A stretch of DNA of 31,247 nt, from contig URYE01000025.1 in assembly GCA_900551945.1 (NCBI GenBank), forward strand, positions 1-31,247, given 5' to 3'. The DNA is from an uncultured Eubacterium sp. (GTDB lineage Bacteria > Bacillota > Clostridia > Lachnospirales > Lachnospiraceae). The position numbers and the translations under genes are program-made. The notes under the pieces were generated by a model, which did not search any database, was not told the origin of the DNA, and worked only from the letters and a program-made list of their open reading frames with translations. Shown one piece after another: positions 8,134 to 16,301 of this stretch (position 1 is its first letter; each line of letters starts with the position of its first letter).

Positions 8134-10189
8134 GTATCTTGTTATTGTTGAATCGCCTGCCAAGGTTAAAACAATTAAAAAGTTTTTGGGAAGTAATTAT
8201 GAGGTTATGGCTTCACAGGGACATATTAGAGATTTGCCAAAGAGCCAGATGGGTGTTGATATAGAGCATGATTTTGAACCGAAGTATATTACTATAAGGG
8301 GAAAAGGAGATATATTGGCAGCATTAAGAAAGGAAGTTAAAAAGGCAGATAAAGTATATCTTGCAACTGACCCTGATAGAGAGGGAGAAGCAATTTCATG
8401 GCACCTTGCAAAGGCATTAAAATTAGAAGATAAAGATGTATATAGAATTACATTTAATGAAATTACTAAAAATGCAGTTAAAGAATCAATTAAGCACCCA
8501 AGAAAGCTTGATATGAACCTTGTTGATGCACAACAGTCAAGACGAGTGCTTGATAGAATGGTGGGTTATAGTATAAGTCCTATTTTATGGGCTAAGATAA
8601 AAAGAGGACTTAGTGCAGGGAGAGTTCAATCGGTTGCATTAAGACTTATATGTGATAGAGAAGAAGAAATTAATTCATTTATACAGGAAGAATACTGGTC
8701 AATAGAAGCACAATTTGCAGTTAAGGGAGAGAGAAAGCCACTAACAGCAAAGTTTTATGGTGACAAAAATGGTAAGATAGATATTCACAATAAAAAAGAA
8801 GCTGATACAATTATTGAAGAAGTAAAGAAAAGTGAATATAACGTTGAAAGTATTAAGGTTGGAGAAAAGACTAAAAAAGTTCCACTTCCATTTACAACAA
8901 GTACATTACAGCAAGAGGCAGCAAAGCAGTTGAACTTTCCAACTCAAAAGACTATGCGTCTTGCACAGCAGTTATATGAAGGTATTGATATTGCAGGGCA
9001 TGGAACAATTGGTATAATTACATATCTTAGAACAGACTCAACTAGAGTTGCAAAAGAAGCTCAGCTTGTGGCAGCAGATTATATAAAAGAAGTTTATGGT
9101 GAGGAGTATGTTAGTGAACATCACAAGTCAAAGGCAAAAGATGATAAGAAAATACAAGATGCACATGAGGCAATAAGACCAACAGATATAACATTGACAC
9201 CATCTTCTATTAAGGAGTCACTTCCTAGAGATATGTTCAGATTATATCAGCTTGTATGGAAAAGATTTGTGGCAAGTCAGATGAGTAGTGCTGTATATGA
9301 AACAACTTCTGTTAAGATAGGTGCTGGTAAGTATAGATTTAATGTAAATGCTTCAAAACTTAAATTTGATGGTTTTATGTCAGTATATAAAGATGATACA
9401 GAAAAAGAAGTGATAAATACATTGGCAAAAGGCATTGATGAAAGTTCGATATTAAGTCTTAAGGATATAAATGGTATGCAGCACTTTACACAGCCACCAG
9501 CTCATTATACAGAGGCTTCTCTTGTTAAGACGTTAGAAGAATTAGGCATTGGTAGACCAAGTACTTATGCTCCAACAATAACGACAATTATTGCAAGACA
9601 TTATGTTGTAAAAGAAAATAAAAATCTCTATGTATCAGAATTAGGAGAGGCAGTTAATAATATGATGAAAAAGGCGTTTCCTGTTATTGTAGATGTTAAT
9701 TTTACAGCAAATATGGAATCGTTACTTGATAGTGTGGGTGAGGGAAAAGTAAAATGGAAAGAAGTAATAAGAAACTTTTATCCCGACTTAGAAGCTTCTG
9801 TAAAAGCAGCAGAAAAAGACCTTGAAAGTGTTAAGATAGAAGACGAAGTTACTGATGTTGTTTGTGAAAATTGTGGTAGAAATATGGTAATAAAATATGG
9901 ACCACATGGAAAGTTTTTAGGTTGTCCAGGCTTTCCAGAATGTAGAAATACTAAGCCATATCTTGAAAAAATAGGAGTACCTTGTCCTAAGTGTGGTAAA
10001 GATGTTGTGCTTAAGAAAACTAAAAAAGGTAGAAGATATTTTGGTTGTGAAAATAATCCAGAATGTGATTTTATGAGTTGGCAAAAACCATCTTCAAAGA
10101 AATGCCCTGAATGTGGCGGCTATATGGTTGAAAAGGGAAATAAACTTGTATGTGCTAATGAAAATTGTGGTCATATTGAAGTGATTTAA
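8126..10189 (+). CDS. topA: DNA topoisomerase I (type IA)
   Basis: A 687-residue TopA that relaxes negative supercoils. The N-terminal Toprim domain has E9 in YLVIVESPAK and the D82-P-D84-REGE motif that holds magnesium. The active-site tyrosine is Y300 in TYLRTDSTRVA. The IA core is followed by three zinc-ribbon modules with four cysteines each, beginning at CENCGRN, CPKCGKD and CPECGGY. ATG at 8126 fits the conserved MAKYLVIVES start and has GGAGG at 8112-8116; it overlaps the end of dprA by 8 bases in another frame, so the two are translationally linked. In Bacillus, trmFO, xerC and hslVU lie between topA and codY; here none do. Confidence 0.96.
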   Translation: MAKYLVIVESPAKVKTIKKFLGSNYEVMASQGHIRDLPKSQMGVDIEHDFEPKYITIRGKGDILAALRKEVKKADKVYLATDPDREGEAISWHLAKALKLEDKDVYRITFNEITKNAVKESIKHPRKLDMNLVDAQQSRRVLDRMVGYSISPILWAKIKRGLSAGRVQSVALRLICDREEEINSFIQEEYWSIEAQFAVKGERKPLTAKFYGDKNGKIDIHNKKEADTIIEEVKKSEYNVESIKVGEKTKKVPLPFTTSTLQQEAAKQLNFPTQKTMRLAQQLYEGIDIAGHGTIGIITYLRTDSTRVAKEAQLVAADYIKEVYGEEYVSEHHKSKAKDDKKIQDAHEAIRPTDITLTPSSIKESLPRDMFRLYQLVWKRFVASQMSSAVYETTSVKIGAGKYRFNVNASKLKFDGFMSVYKDDTEKEVINTLAKGIDESSILSLKDINGMQHFTQPPAHYTEASLVKTLEELGIGRPSTYAPTITTIIARHYVVKENKNLYVSELGEAVNNMMKKAFPVIVDVNFTANMESLLDSVGEGKVKWKEVIRNFYPDLEASVKAAEKDLESVKIEDEVTDVVCENCGRNMVIKYGPHGKFLGCPGFPECRNTKPYLEKIGVPCPKCGKDVVLKKTKKGRRYFGCENNPECDFMSWQKPSSKKCPECGGYMVEKGNKLVCANENCGHIEVI

Positions 10190-10275
10190 AAAGAAGACAA
10201 AAACTAGGAATAGACAGTTAATTATTGTGTGATAATATTATTTATTAGAAATTGTTTTAAAATTAGTAACAAATG

Positions 10276-10304
10276 TTGAAAAAACTTTTGAAGTGTGTTA
10301 AAAT
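10276..10304 (+). promoter_or_regulatory. Probable codY promoter
   Basis: TTGAAA (10276-10281), a 17-base spacer and TAAAAT (10299-10304) in the 285-base gap between topA and codY. A weak CodY-box-like stretch (about 10 of 15 positions) overlaps the -10 box and another lies near 10353. Self-repression is possible but only inferred. I saw no clear terminator after topA, so some readthrough into codY is likely. Confidence 0.6.
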
Positions 10305-10474
10305 TTCTAAAATGGTTTATGTGTTGTGTTTAATAATATATTCTTTGAGTTAAATTTTAGAAATGAAAAACTATGTGGGTTGTTTGATACTGTGCTTATG
10401 GGGTGTAATTTATGCAGTATTAATACAATTTACATTCTGATGATTTAAGCGCAAATGCTATAAGGAGGTACATG

Positions 10475-11248
10475 ATGAGCGTACAGTTACTTGATAAAAC
10501 AAGAAAAATTAATAAATTATTACACAATAATAATTCACACAGAGTAGAGTTTAATGATATTTGTAATGTATTAAGCTCAATACTGGAATCGAATATTTTG
10601 GTAATAAGTAAAAAGGGGAAAGTGTTAGGAACAGGATATTATAATGACACAGAAGTTATCAATGAACTTATTTATGACAAGGTTGGAGGGTTTGTTGATA
10701 AAATGCTCAATGAAAGATTGTTAAGTGTTCTTTCAACTAAGGAGAATGTCAATCTTTCAACATTAGGTTTTAATCCAGATATGGTTAAAAAGTTCCAAGC
10801 ATTGTTAGCACCTATTGAAATTGGTGGAGAAAGACTTGGAACATTGTTTATGTATAAACAAGACGACAGTTATGAAATAGATGATATAATTCTTTGTGAA
10901 TATGGAACAACAGTTGTAGGACTTGAGATGATGCGTTCAGTTAATGAAGAGAATGCTGAAGAAGTAAGAAAGCAACAGATAGTTAAGTCAGCTATAAGTA
11001 CGTTATCTGCTTCTGAGTTAGAAGCAATTAAGCATATATTTGAAGTGCTTGATGGTGATGAAGGAATACTTGTTGCAAGTAAGATTGCTGACAGAGTAGG
11101 AATTACAAGATCTGTTATTGTAAACGCATTAAGAAAGTTTGAAAGTGCTGGAGTTATAGAATCACGTTCATCAGGTATGAAAGGAACATATATTAAAGTT
11201 ATTAATGATGTTGTATTTGATGAATTAAAGAAGCTTGAAGATAAGTAA
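10475..11248 (+). CDS. codY: GTP-sensing pleiotropic transcriptional repressor CodY
   Basis: A 257-residue CodY, about the length of the Bacillus protein. The N-terminal GAF domain (about 1-155) is the known site for branched-chain amino acids. The C-terminal winged helix-turn-helix (about 200-240: VASKIADRVGITRSVIVNALRKFE then SAGVIESRSSGMKGTY) is almost family consensus. CodY represses nutrient-acquisition, competence and, in Bacillus, motility genes during good nutrition. Two ATGs adjoin; 10475 is preferred because AAGGAGG ends at 10468, six bases upstream, against three for 10472. It has its own promoter and terminator. Its position directly before flgB is conserved in Bacillus. Confidence 0.96.
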   Translation: MSVQLLDKTRKINKLLHNNNSHRVEFNDICNVLSSILESNILVISKKGKVLGTGYYNDTEVINELIYDKVGGFVDKMLNERLLSVLSTKENVNLSTLGFNPDMVKKFQALLAPIEIGGERLGTLFMYKQDDSYEIDDIILCEYGTTVVGLEMMRSVNEENAEEVRKQQIVKSAISTLSASELEAIKHIFEVLDGDEGILVASKIADRVGITRSVIVNALRKFESAGVIESRSSGMKGTYIKVINDVVFDELKKLEDK

Positions 11249-11262
11249 TTAAGGTGTGATTG

Positions 11263-11317
11263 GGGACTGATGCCTAGTGATAAAGTATCGCTTTTATAAG
11301 ACATCAGTTCCTTTTTT
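11263..11317 (+). terminator. Rho-independent terminator after codY
   Basis: GGGACTGATGCC (11263-11274) pairs with GACATCAGTTCC (11300-11311), with two G-U pairs, followed by six T residues (11312-11317). It separates codY from the flagellar operon. Confidence 0.9.
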
Positions 11318-11361
11318 CGCTGTTAAAATGTGAAAATTATGGATAAAAAAGTCAAAAACAC

Positions 11362-11389
11362 TTGTAATTTTTTAGCTATACTTTATAAT
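11362..11389 (+). promoter_or_regulatory. Sigma-A type promoter of the fla/che operon
   Basis: TTGTAA (11362-11367), a 16-base spacer and TATAAT (11384-11389), giving a leader of about 50 bases before flgB. I see no SigD/FliA-type (TAAA-N15-GCCGATA) or sigma-54 (GG-N10-GC) promoter here. The operon therefore appears to be started by the housekeeping sigma factor, as for the Bacillus PA promoter. Confidence 0.75.
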
Positions 11390-11445
11390 ATAATGCAGGT
11401 CGATTTTGATTACGGATAAAAACGGTCAATTAAGGAGGATAATAT

Positions 11446-11838
11446 ATGAATTTGGGTGCGTTTGGTTATGTAAACGTATTAAAGACAGCAGCAGATGCAA
11501 GTTGGTTGCGAGAAGAAGTATTGACAAATAATATTGCTAATGTTGATACACCTAACTATAAAAGACAAGATATTGATTTTAGTACTTATCTTAATTCAGC
11601 AATTGAAGCTTCAGCTACACCAGCTTCAACTCTTACACAAAAGATTAATAACATTGATTATGATAATATATCTACAAGAACTTATACGGATAATTCAACT
11701 CTTTCTTATAGGCTTGATGGTAATAATGTTGATTTATCAACAGAAAATGCTGAGTTAGCTTCAGAGCAACTTAATTATACAGCACTTGTTGATAGTATTA
11801 ATAATGAGTTTTCAAGGATGAAGGCAGTTATTAAATAA
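11446..11838 (+). CDS. flgB: Flagellar basal-body rod protein FlgB
   Basis: A 130-residue proximal rod protein, exported through the flagellar type III apparatus and placed in the drive shaft. The N-terminal rod/hook signature is clear (NNIANVDTPNYKRQDIDF). The C-terminal helix (about 100-130) is the second half of the coiled coil typical of axial proteins. No cleavable signal peptide is present, as expected for this export route. AAGGAGG lies just before the start. It is the first gene of the flagellar operon and is followed by flgC after 29 bases. Confidence 0.95.
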   Translation: MNLGAFGYVNVLKTAADASWLREEVLTNNIANVDTPNYKRQDIDFSTYLNSAIEASATPASTLTQKINNIDYDNISTRTYTDNSTLSYRLDGNNVDLSTENAELASEQLNYTALVDSINNEFSRMKAVIK

Positions 11839-11867
11839 TTCTTGGATGAATGAAAGGGGATTGTAAT

Positions 11868-12353
11868 ATGTCTATGTTTACAGCATTTAATATTAGTGCT
11901 ACAGGAATGACAGCACAGCAGTTAAGAACTGATGTTATTTCAGAAAATATCGCTAATGTTAATACAACAAGAACGGCAGATGGTACGCCATACGTTAGAA
12001 AAGCAGTAGTATTTACAGAAAAGACACTTACAACGGATACAGCAATTACAGGAGCAAGCAGTAATGGTTCTTCTTTTGCAAGTGTCCTTAAAAATGCGTG
12101 TAATGGAAGATTAGGAGATGGTGTTAAGGTTTCATCAGTTTATGAAGATACATCAACAGATATGAATATGGTATATGACCCATCACATCCTGATGCAGAT
12201 GAGAATGGTTATGTAACATATCCTAATGTTAATGTGGTTCAGGAGATGACTGACCTTATTGACGCATCAAGGTCTTATGAGGCTAATGTTTCAGCTTTTA
12301 ATGCAAGTAAATCAATGGCAACTAAGGGGTTGTCTATTGGACAGGCAACATAA
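11868..12353 (+). CDS. flgC: Flagellar basal-body rod protein FlgC
   Basis: A 161-residue rod protein. The N-terminus (MSMFTAFNISATGMTAQQLR then ISENIANVNTTRT) and the C-terminus (PNVNVVQEMTDLIDASRSYEANVSAFNASK) are both FlgC hallmarks. It assembles with FlgB, FlgF and FlgG into the rod. ATG at 11868 fits the family start and follows GAAAGGGGA; the in-frame ATG at 11850 would add six unconserved residues. Confidence 0.95.
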   Translation: MSMFTAFNISATGMTAQQLRTDVISENIANVNTTRTADGTPYVRKAVVFTEKTLTTDTAITGASSNGSSFASVLKNACNGRLGDGVKVSSVYEDTSTDMNMVYDPSHPDADENGYVTYPNVNVVQEMTDLIDASRSYEANVSAFNASKSMATKGLSIGQAT

Positions 12354-12411
12354 AACTTTATAAAAATACAATAATAGATATACATTTATGTATATAGAAA
12401 TGAGGAAAGAT

Positions 12412-12744
12412 ATGGATTTAACATCAGCAGTTACTAATCTTGGTAGTGACTATGTATCTAAAGTGACACAGGCTATGTATGATTCTGTATCAGATAGCAG
12501 TACTACATCTGAAACAGGTTCATTTGATACAATATACAAGTCAGTTGCAGGCTTACTTAATGATACTAATACTTATGTGCAACAGGCTCAACAGGCAGAA
12601 GTTGATTATGCTTTAGGAAAGCTGACAAATGCTCATGAACTTGGAGTTTATCAGCAACAGGCTAATATTGCGTTACAATATACTGTTGCAGTAAGAGATA
12701 AAGTACTTGAAGCATATAATCAGCTAATGAATATGTCAATTTAA
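12412..12744 (+). CDS. fliE: Flagellar hook-basal body protein FliE
   Basis: A 110-residue FliE, the adaptor that links the MS ring (and export gate) to the rod. Helical C-terminal half with the family pattern: VQQAQQAEVDYALGKLTNAHELGVYQQQANIALQYTVAVRDKVLEAYNQLMNM in essence, seen at about residues 55-110. ATG at 12412 has GAGG six bases upstream at 12402-12405; the ATGs at 12388 and 12400 lack a site. It sits in the usual place between flgC and fliF. Confidence 0.92.
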   Translation: MDLTSAVTNLGSDYVSKVTQAMYDSVSDSSTTSETGSFDTIYKSVAGLLNDTNTYVQQAQQAEVDYALGKLTNAHELGVYQQQANIALQYTVAVRDKVLEAYNQLMNMSI

Positions 12745-12765
12745 TTGATTGGAGTTACGAAATAA

Positions 12766-14382
12766 ATGGTCGAAAGATTGAAGCAATTTCCAAAAAAAAT
12801 AGTTGAAATTTGGAAAAATTGGACAAGAAAACAAAAAACAATAGTTATTAGCTCGGCAGCAGTATTACTTATTGCAGTTATAATTTTGATAGTTGCGCTT
12901 AACCAGCCTAACTATCAAGTGCTTACTACTTGTAGTGACTACAATGAAATGAGTCAGGTTACAAGTATATTGGATAGTAATAATTATGCTTATCAAGTAG
13001 CAGATAATTCGTTAGTAGTAAAAGTAAAAAAAGCCGATTTGACGGCAGCTAAGATGGCAATAGCCGCAAGTGACATTAAGTCAGATGGTTATACTTTTGA
13101 AGATGCTATGACAAGTAGCTTTTCTACAACAGAGTCAGATAAGACTAAGCAGTATGAACATTATCTTGAATATAAGTTTGCTGACGACTTAGAGTCTATG
13201 GACGGAATTAAATCAGCTTCTGTTACAGTAGATATAGCAGATGATACTAATTCATTTTATACTAATACATCAGAAACATCAGTTGCAGCAGTATTACAGC
13301 TTACAGATACACTTTCTGGAGATAGAGCAGAAAGTATAGCGAATTTCCTTGCTACAGCAGTTGGAAATAGCACAACTAATTCAATTACAATTATTAGCTC
13401 AGATGGTTCAACTTTATTTTCAGGCACAAGTAATTCAGCTTCTGCTTCTGGAGTAAGTTACAACAGTCAGTTAAAGTACAAAGACCAGATTGAGTCAACA
13501 ACAAAGTCTTCATTAAAGCAAGGTCTTTTAGCAACTGGTCTTTATGATGATGCTTATTTTACATTGAACTATGTACTTAATTGGGATAGAGTTAATAAAA
13601 TAGCAACAGAATATACACCAGCAGATGGTATGGATCAGGGACTTTTCTCAGAATCTTATGAGGAAACATCAACGGGTAGTAATAGCGCTAGTGGAACACC
13701 TGGAACGACTAGCAATAATACTAATGCTACCACTTATAATGTATCTAATGGTACATCAGAATCTACATATCAGGTTAAGAAATACTCATATCTTCCTAAT
13801 GAACTTGTTACAACAACTAATACAGAGCCGGGTGCAATAGTATATGATACGTCAACACTTGCTGTAACATTTATTAAAAATAGAGTATATAACGAAGATG
13901 AATGTAAACAATTAGGATACCTTGACAATACCACATGGGAGGAGTTTAAAGCTCAGAATGCAGATTCTGTTGTGTTAAATGTAGATAATACATGGGTAGA
14001 TTTGATATCTAATGGTACAGGAATTAACACAAATAATATTTCTGTTATGGCTTATGAAAGACATTATTTCCAAGACTCAACAGCACCTGGAATTATGTCA
14101 ACAGTAACATTCTGGGTACAGATTGCACTTGCTGTAGCTATTTTAGGTTTATTAGTATTTGTAGTACTTAGAAGTGCAAGACCATTAACAGTAGAAGAAA
14201 CAGAACCAGAGCTTTCAGTAGAAGAAATGCTTGCTACAACTAAGGAAAATCAGCCAGCAGTTGATGATATTGATATTCAAGAAAAATCAGAAACTAGAAA
14301 GGCAATTGAAAAATTCGTGGAAGAAAATCCAGAAGCCGTTGCATTATTGCTTCGTAACTGGTTAAGCGAAGATTGGGATTAA
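12766..14382 (+). CDS. fliF: Flagellar MS-ring protein FliF
   Basis: A 538-residue membrane ring protein that founds the basal body and houses the export gate. The first membrane segment is at about 27-45 and the second at about 449-467, with the ring-building (YscJ-like) domains outside between them and a Ser/Thr/Asn-rich linker at about 300-335. The C-terminal tail (RKAIEKFVEENPEAVALLLRNWL) is the conserved FliG-binding helix pair. The start ATG has only a modest GGAG 11 bases upstream. No frameshift is seen despite the low-complexity loop. Confidence 0.95.
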   Translation: MVERLKQFPKKIVEIWKNWTRKQKTIVISSAAVLLIAVIILIVALNQPNYQVLTTCSDYNEMSQVTSILDSNNYAYQVADNSLVVKVKKADLTAAKMAIAASDIKSDGYTFEDAMTSSFSTTESDKTKQYEHYLEYKFADDLESMDGIKSASVTVDIADDTNSFYTNTSETSVAAVLQLTDTLSGDRAESIANFLATAVGNSTTNSITIISSDGSTLFSGTSNSASASGVSYNSQLKYKDQIESTTKSSLKQGLLATGLYDDAYFTLNYVLNWDRVNKIATEYTPADGMDQGLFSESYEETSTGSNSASGTPGTTSNNTNATTYNVSNGTSESTYQVKKYSYLPNELVTTTNTEPGAIVYDTSTLAVTFIKNRVYNEDECKQLGYLDNTTWEEFKAQNADSVVLNVDNTWVDLISNGTGINTNNISVMAYERHYFQDSTAPGIMSTVTFWVQIALAVAILGLLVFVVLRSARPLTVEETEPELSVEEMLATTKENQPAVDDIDIQEKSETRKAIEKFVEENPEAVALLLRNWLSEDWD

Positions 14383-14409
14383 TATTAAGATTGAAATGGA
14401 GTGAGAAAC

Positions 14410-15429
14410 ATGCCAAAGTCATCAGATGATAAAGGAATGGATGGAGTAAAAAAGGCGGCAGTATTATTAATTGCGTTAGGACCGGAGAAGTCAGCACAAG
14501 TTTTTAAACATCTAAAGGAAGAAGAAATAGAGCAGCTTACATTAGAGATTGCTAATACAAGTAGTGTATCACCACAGACTAAAGAACAAGTATTAAATGA
14601 GTTCTATGAAGTGTGTCTTGCACAGCAGTATATTGCAGAAGGTGGTATTACTTATGCTAAACAGCTTCTTGAAAAAGCTCTCGGTGAAGAAAAGGCAAAA
14701 GATGTTATTGGAAAGCTTACAGCAAGTCTTCAGGTACGTCCTTTCGAGTTTATCAGAAAGACAGACCCAAGTCAGTTGCTTAACTTTATTCAAGATGAAC
14801 ATCCTCAGACAATTGCACTTATTTTATCATATCTTCCAGCTTCACAGGCTTCAACAGTAATATCTTCACTTCCACCTGAAAAGCAGGCGGATGTTGCAAG
14901 AAGAATTGCACAGATGGATAGAACTTCACCAGATGTAATTAAGCAGGTTGAAAAGGTACTTGAACGTAAGTTGTCATCTCTTGTTAATCAGGATTACACA
15001 ATTGTTGGTGGTGTTGATGCTATCGTTGATATTCTTAATTCTGTTGACAGAGGTACTGAAAAGCATATTATGGAAACTCTTGAAATTGAAGAGCCAGAAC
15101 TTGCTGATGATATCCGTAAGAAGATGTTCGTATTTGAAGATATTCTTTCACTTGACGATAGAGCTATTCAGAGAGTTCTTAGAGATGTTGATAACTCTGA
15201 CCTTGCACTTGCGCTTAAGGGTGCGAATGAAGATGTTCAAAATGTCATACTTAACAACCTTTCAAAGCGTCTTGCTGTTATGATTAAGGAAGATATGGAA
15301 TTTATGGGTCCTGTTCGAATGAAAGACGTTGAAGAAGCACAGCAAAAGATTGTTAATATCATAAGAAAGCTTGAAGATTCTGCTGAAATTGTTATCGCTA
15401 GAGGTGGAGGTGACGAGATTATTGTCTAA
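14410..15429 (+). CDS. fliG: Flagellar motor switch protein FliG
   Basis: A 339-residue rotor protein that couples the C-ring to FliF and meets the MotA stator. N-terminal domain with KKAAVLLIALGPEKSAQVFKHL, middle domain with the EHPQT motif (E130-T134), and a C-terminal torque helix with charged residues (about 270-300: FEDILSLDDRAIQRVLRDVD). ATG at 14410 has GGAGTGAG beginning at 14398; the GTG at 14401 overlaps that site. The last 8 bases overlap fliH, and the fliH ribosome site lies inside fliG. Confidence 0.96.
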   Translation: MPKSSDDKGMDGVKKAAVLLIALGPEKSAQVFKHLKEEEIEQLTLEIANTSSVSPQTKEQVLNEFYEVCLAQQYIAEGGITYAKQLLEKALGEEKAKDVIGKLTASLQVRPFEFIRKTDPSQLLNFIQDEHPQTIALILSYLPASQASTVISSLPPEKQADVARRIAQMDRTSPDVIKQVEKVLERKLSSLVNQDYTIVGGVDAIVDILNSVDRGTEKHIMETLEIEEPELADDIRKKMFVFEDILSLDDRAIQRVLRDVDNSDLALALKGANEDVQNVILNNLSKRLAVMIKEDMEFMGPVRMKDVEEAQQKIVNIIRKLEDSAEIVIARGGGDEIIV

Positions 15430-16273
15430 TATTTTAAAAAGAGGTAGTGCAGTCTATCAAGAAGAACGAATAATTGACTATAATCAAATTCTAAAAGAAA
15501 AGATAAAAAGCTTCACAGAACTTAGTGAGAAAAATAAAAAGAGAATGGGAGCAGATGGTTTTGTAAGTGGACTAGATGTTCCTGTATTAGAGATTGATGA
15601 CGATAATTTTGAAGGTCTTAGTGCAGAAGAGTTGTTGCAAGCAGCGACAGTTGAAAAAGAAACAGAAGAAGATATTCTTAATAATGCAAGAAAAGAAGCT
15701 GCCGAGATAATTGATGATGCTAATAAAAAAGCAAAGGATATTGTAAAGCAGGCAAAAGAAGAAGCACAAGCGGTACTTAGAGAAGCACAGGAGAGTGGGT
15801 ATAATGATGGTGTTATATCTGCTCAGAATGAATATCAGAATATGTCAATGCAATTAGAAAATGATTATGCCAATAAAAGTCAGCAATTAGAAAGTGAGTA
15901 TCAAAAGCTAAGAGATGAATTAGAGCCAGACCTTGTTAATACATTAGTAGATGTATTTGCAAAAGTTACACATACAATAGCAGAAGATAATAAAGAAGTA
16001 GTATTACATCTTATTAACAATGTTGTCAAGAATGTAGAAAATAGTCATGAATTTACAATAAGAGTATCTCCTGAAGATTATGAGTTTGTTATTAATAATC
16101 AAGGTAAGATATATTGTTCAATGTCTAATGAGGTTAATCTTGAAGTTATTCAAGATACATCACTTAAAAGTTCAGAATGTATAGTAGAAACAGACACAGG
16201 TGTATTTAACTGTAGTCTTGATATAGAGCTAAACAATCTTATCAAAGAAATTAAGCTTTTAAGTTGTATATAA
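15422..16273 (+). CDS. fliH: Flagellar export stator protein FliH
   Basis: A 283-residue FliH, which holds the export ATPase FliI in check and tethers it to the C-ring. The start LSNILKRGSAV resembles the MSN(I/L)(I/L)KS opening common in Firmicute FliH. A long, charged coiled coil spans about 75-180 (ARKEAAEIIDDANKKAKDIV and onward), and the C-terminal domain (about 180-283) has the mixed alpha/beta pattern of FliH and V-ATPase subunit E. TTG at 15422 is chosen: GGAGGTG at 15406-15412 lies nine bases upstream, inside fliG. The frame stays open upstream to an ATG at 15371, but that would mean a 59-base overlap without a ribosome site. Confidence 0.88.
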   Translation: MSNILKRGSAVYQEERIIDYNQILKEKIKSFTELSEKNKKRMGADGFVSGLDVPVLEIDDDNFEGLSAEELLQAATVEKETEEDILNNARKEAAEIIDDANKKAKDIVKQAKEEAQAVLREAQESGYNDGVISAQNEYQNMSMQLENDYANKSQQLESEYQKLRDELEPDLVNTLVDVFAKVTHTIAEDNKEVVLHLINNVVKNVENSHEFTIRVSPEDYEFVINNQGKIYCSMSNEVNLEVIQDTSLKSSECIVETDTGVFNCSLDIELNNLIKEIKLLSCI

Positions 16274-16301
16274 CATAGGCTTTAAGACAGGAGGAAGTAT
16301 T

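Noticed and set aside
10870..11304. 144-codon open frame on the - strand
   Set aside because: Antisense to the codY winged-helix region and to the terminator; no supporting signals.
11318..11445. SigD/FliA or sigma-54 promoter before flgB
   Set aside because: No TAAA-N15-GCCGATA or GG-N10-GC pattern; the sigma-A boxes explain the site better.
11534..11758. 74-codon + strand frame inside flgB
   Set aside because: Out-of-frame reading of flgB giving a Leu/Ile-rich sequence; no family match.
15371..15421. Upstream ATG start for fliH
   Set aside because: Would overlap fliG by 59 bases without a ribosome site and add unconserved residues; TTG at 15422 fits better.
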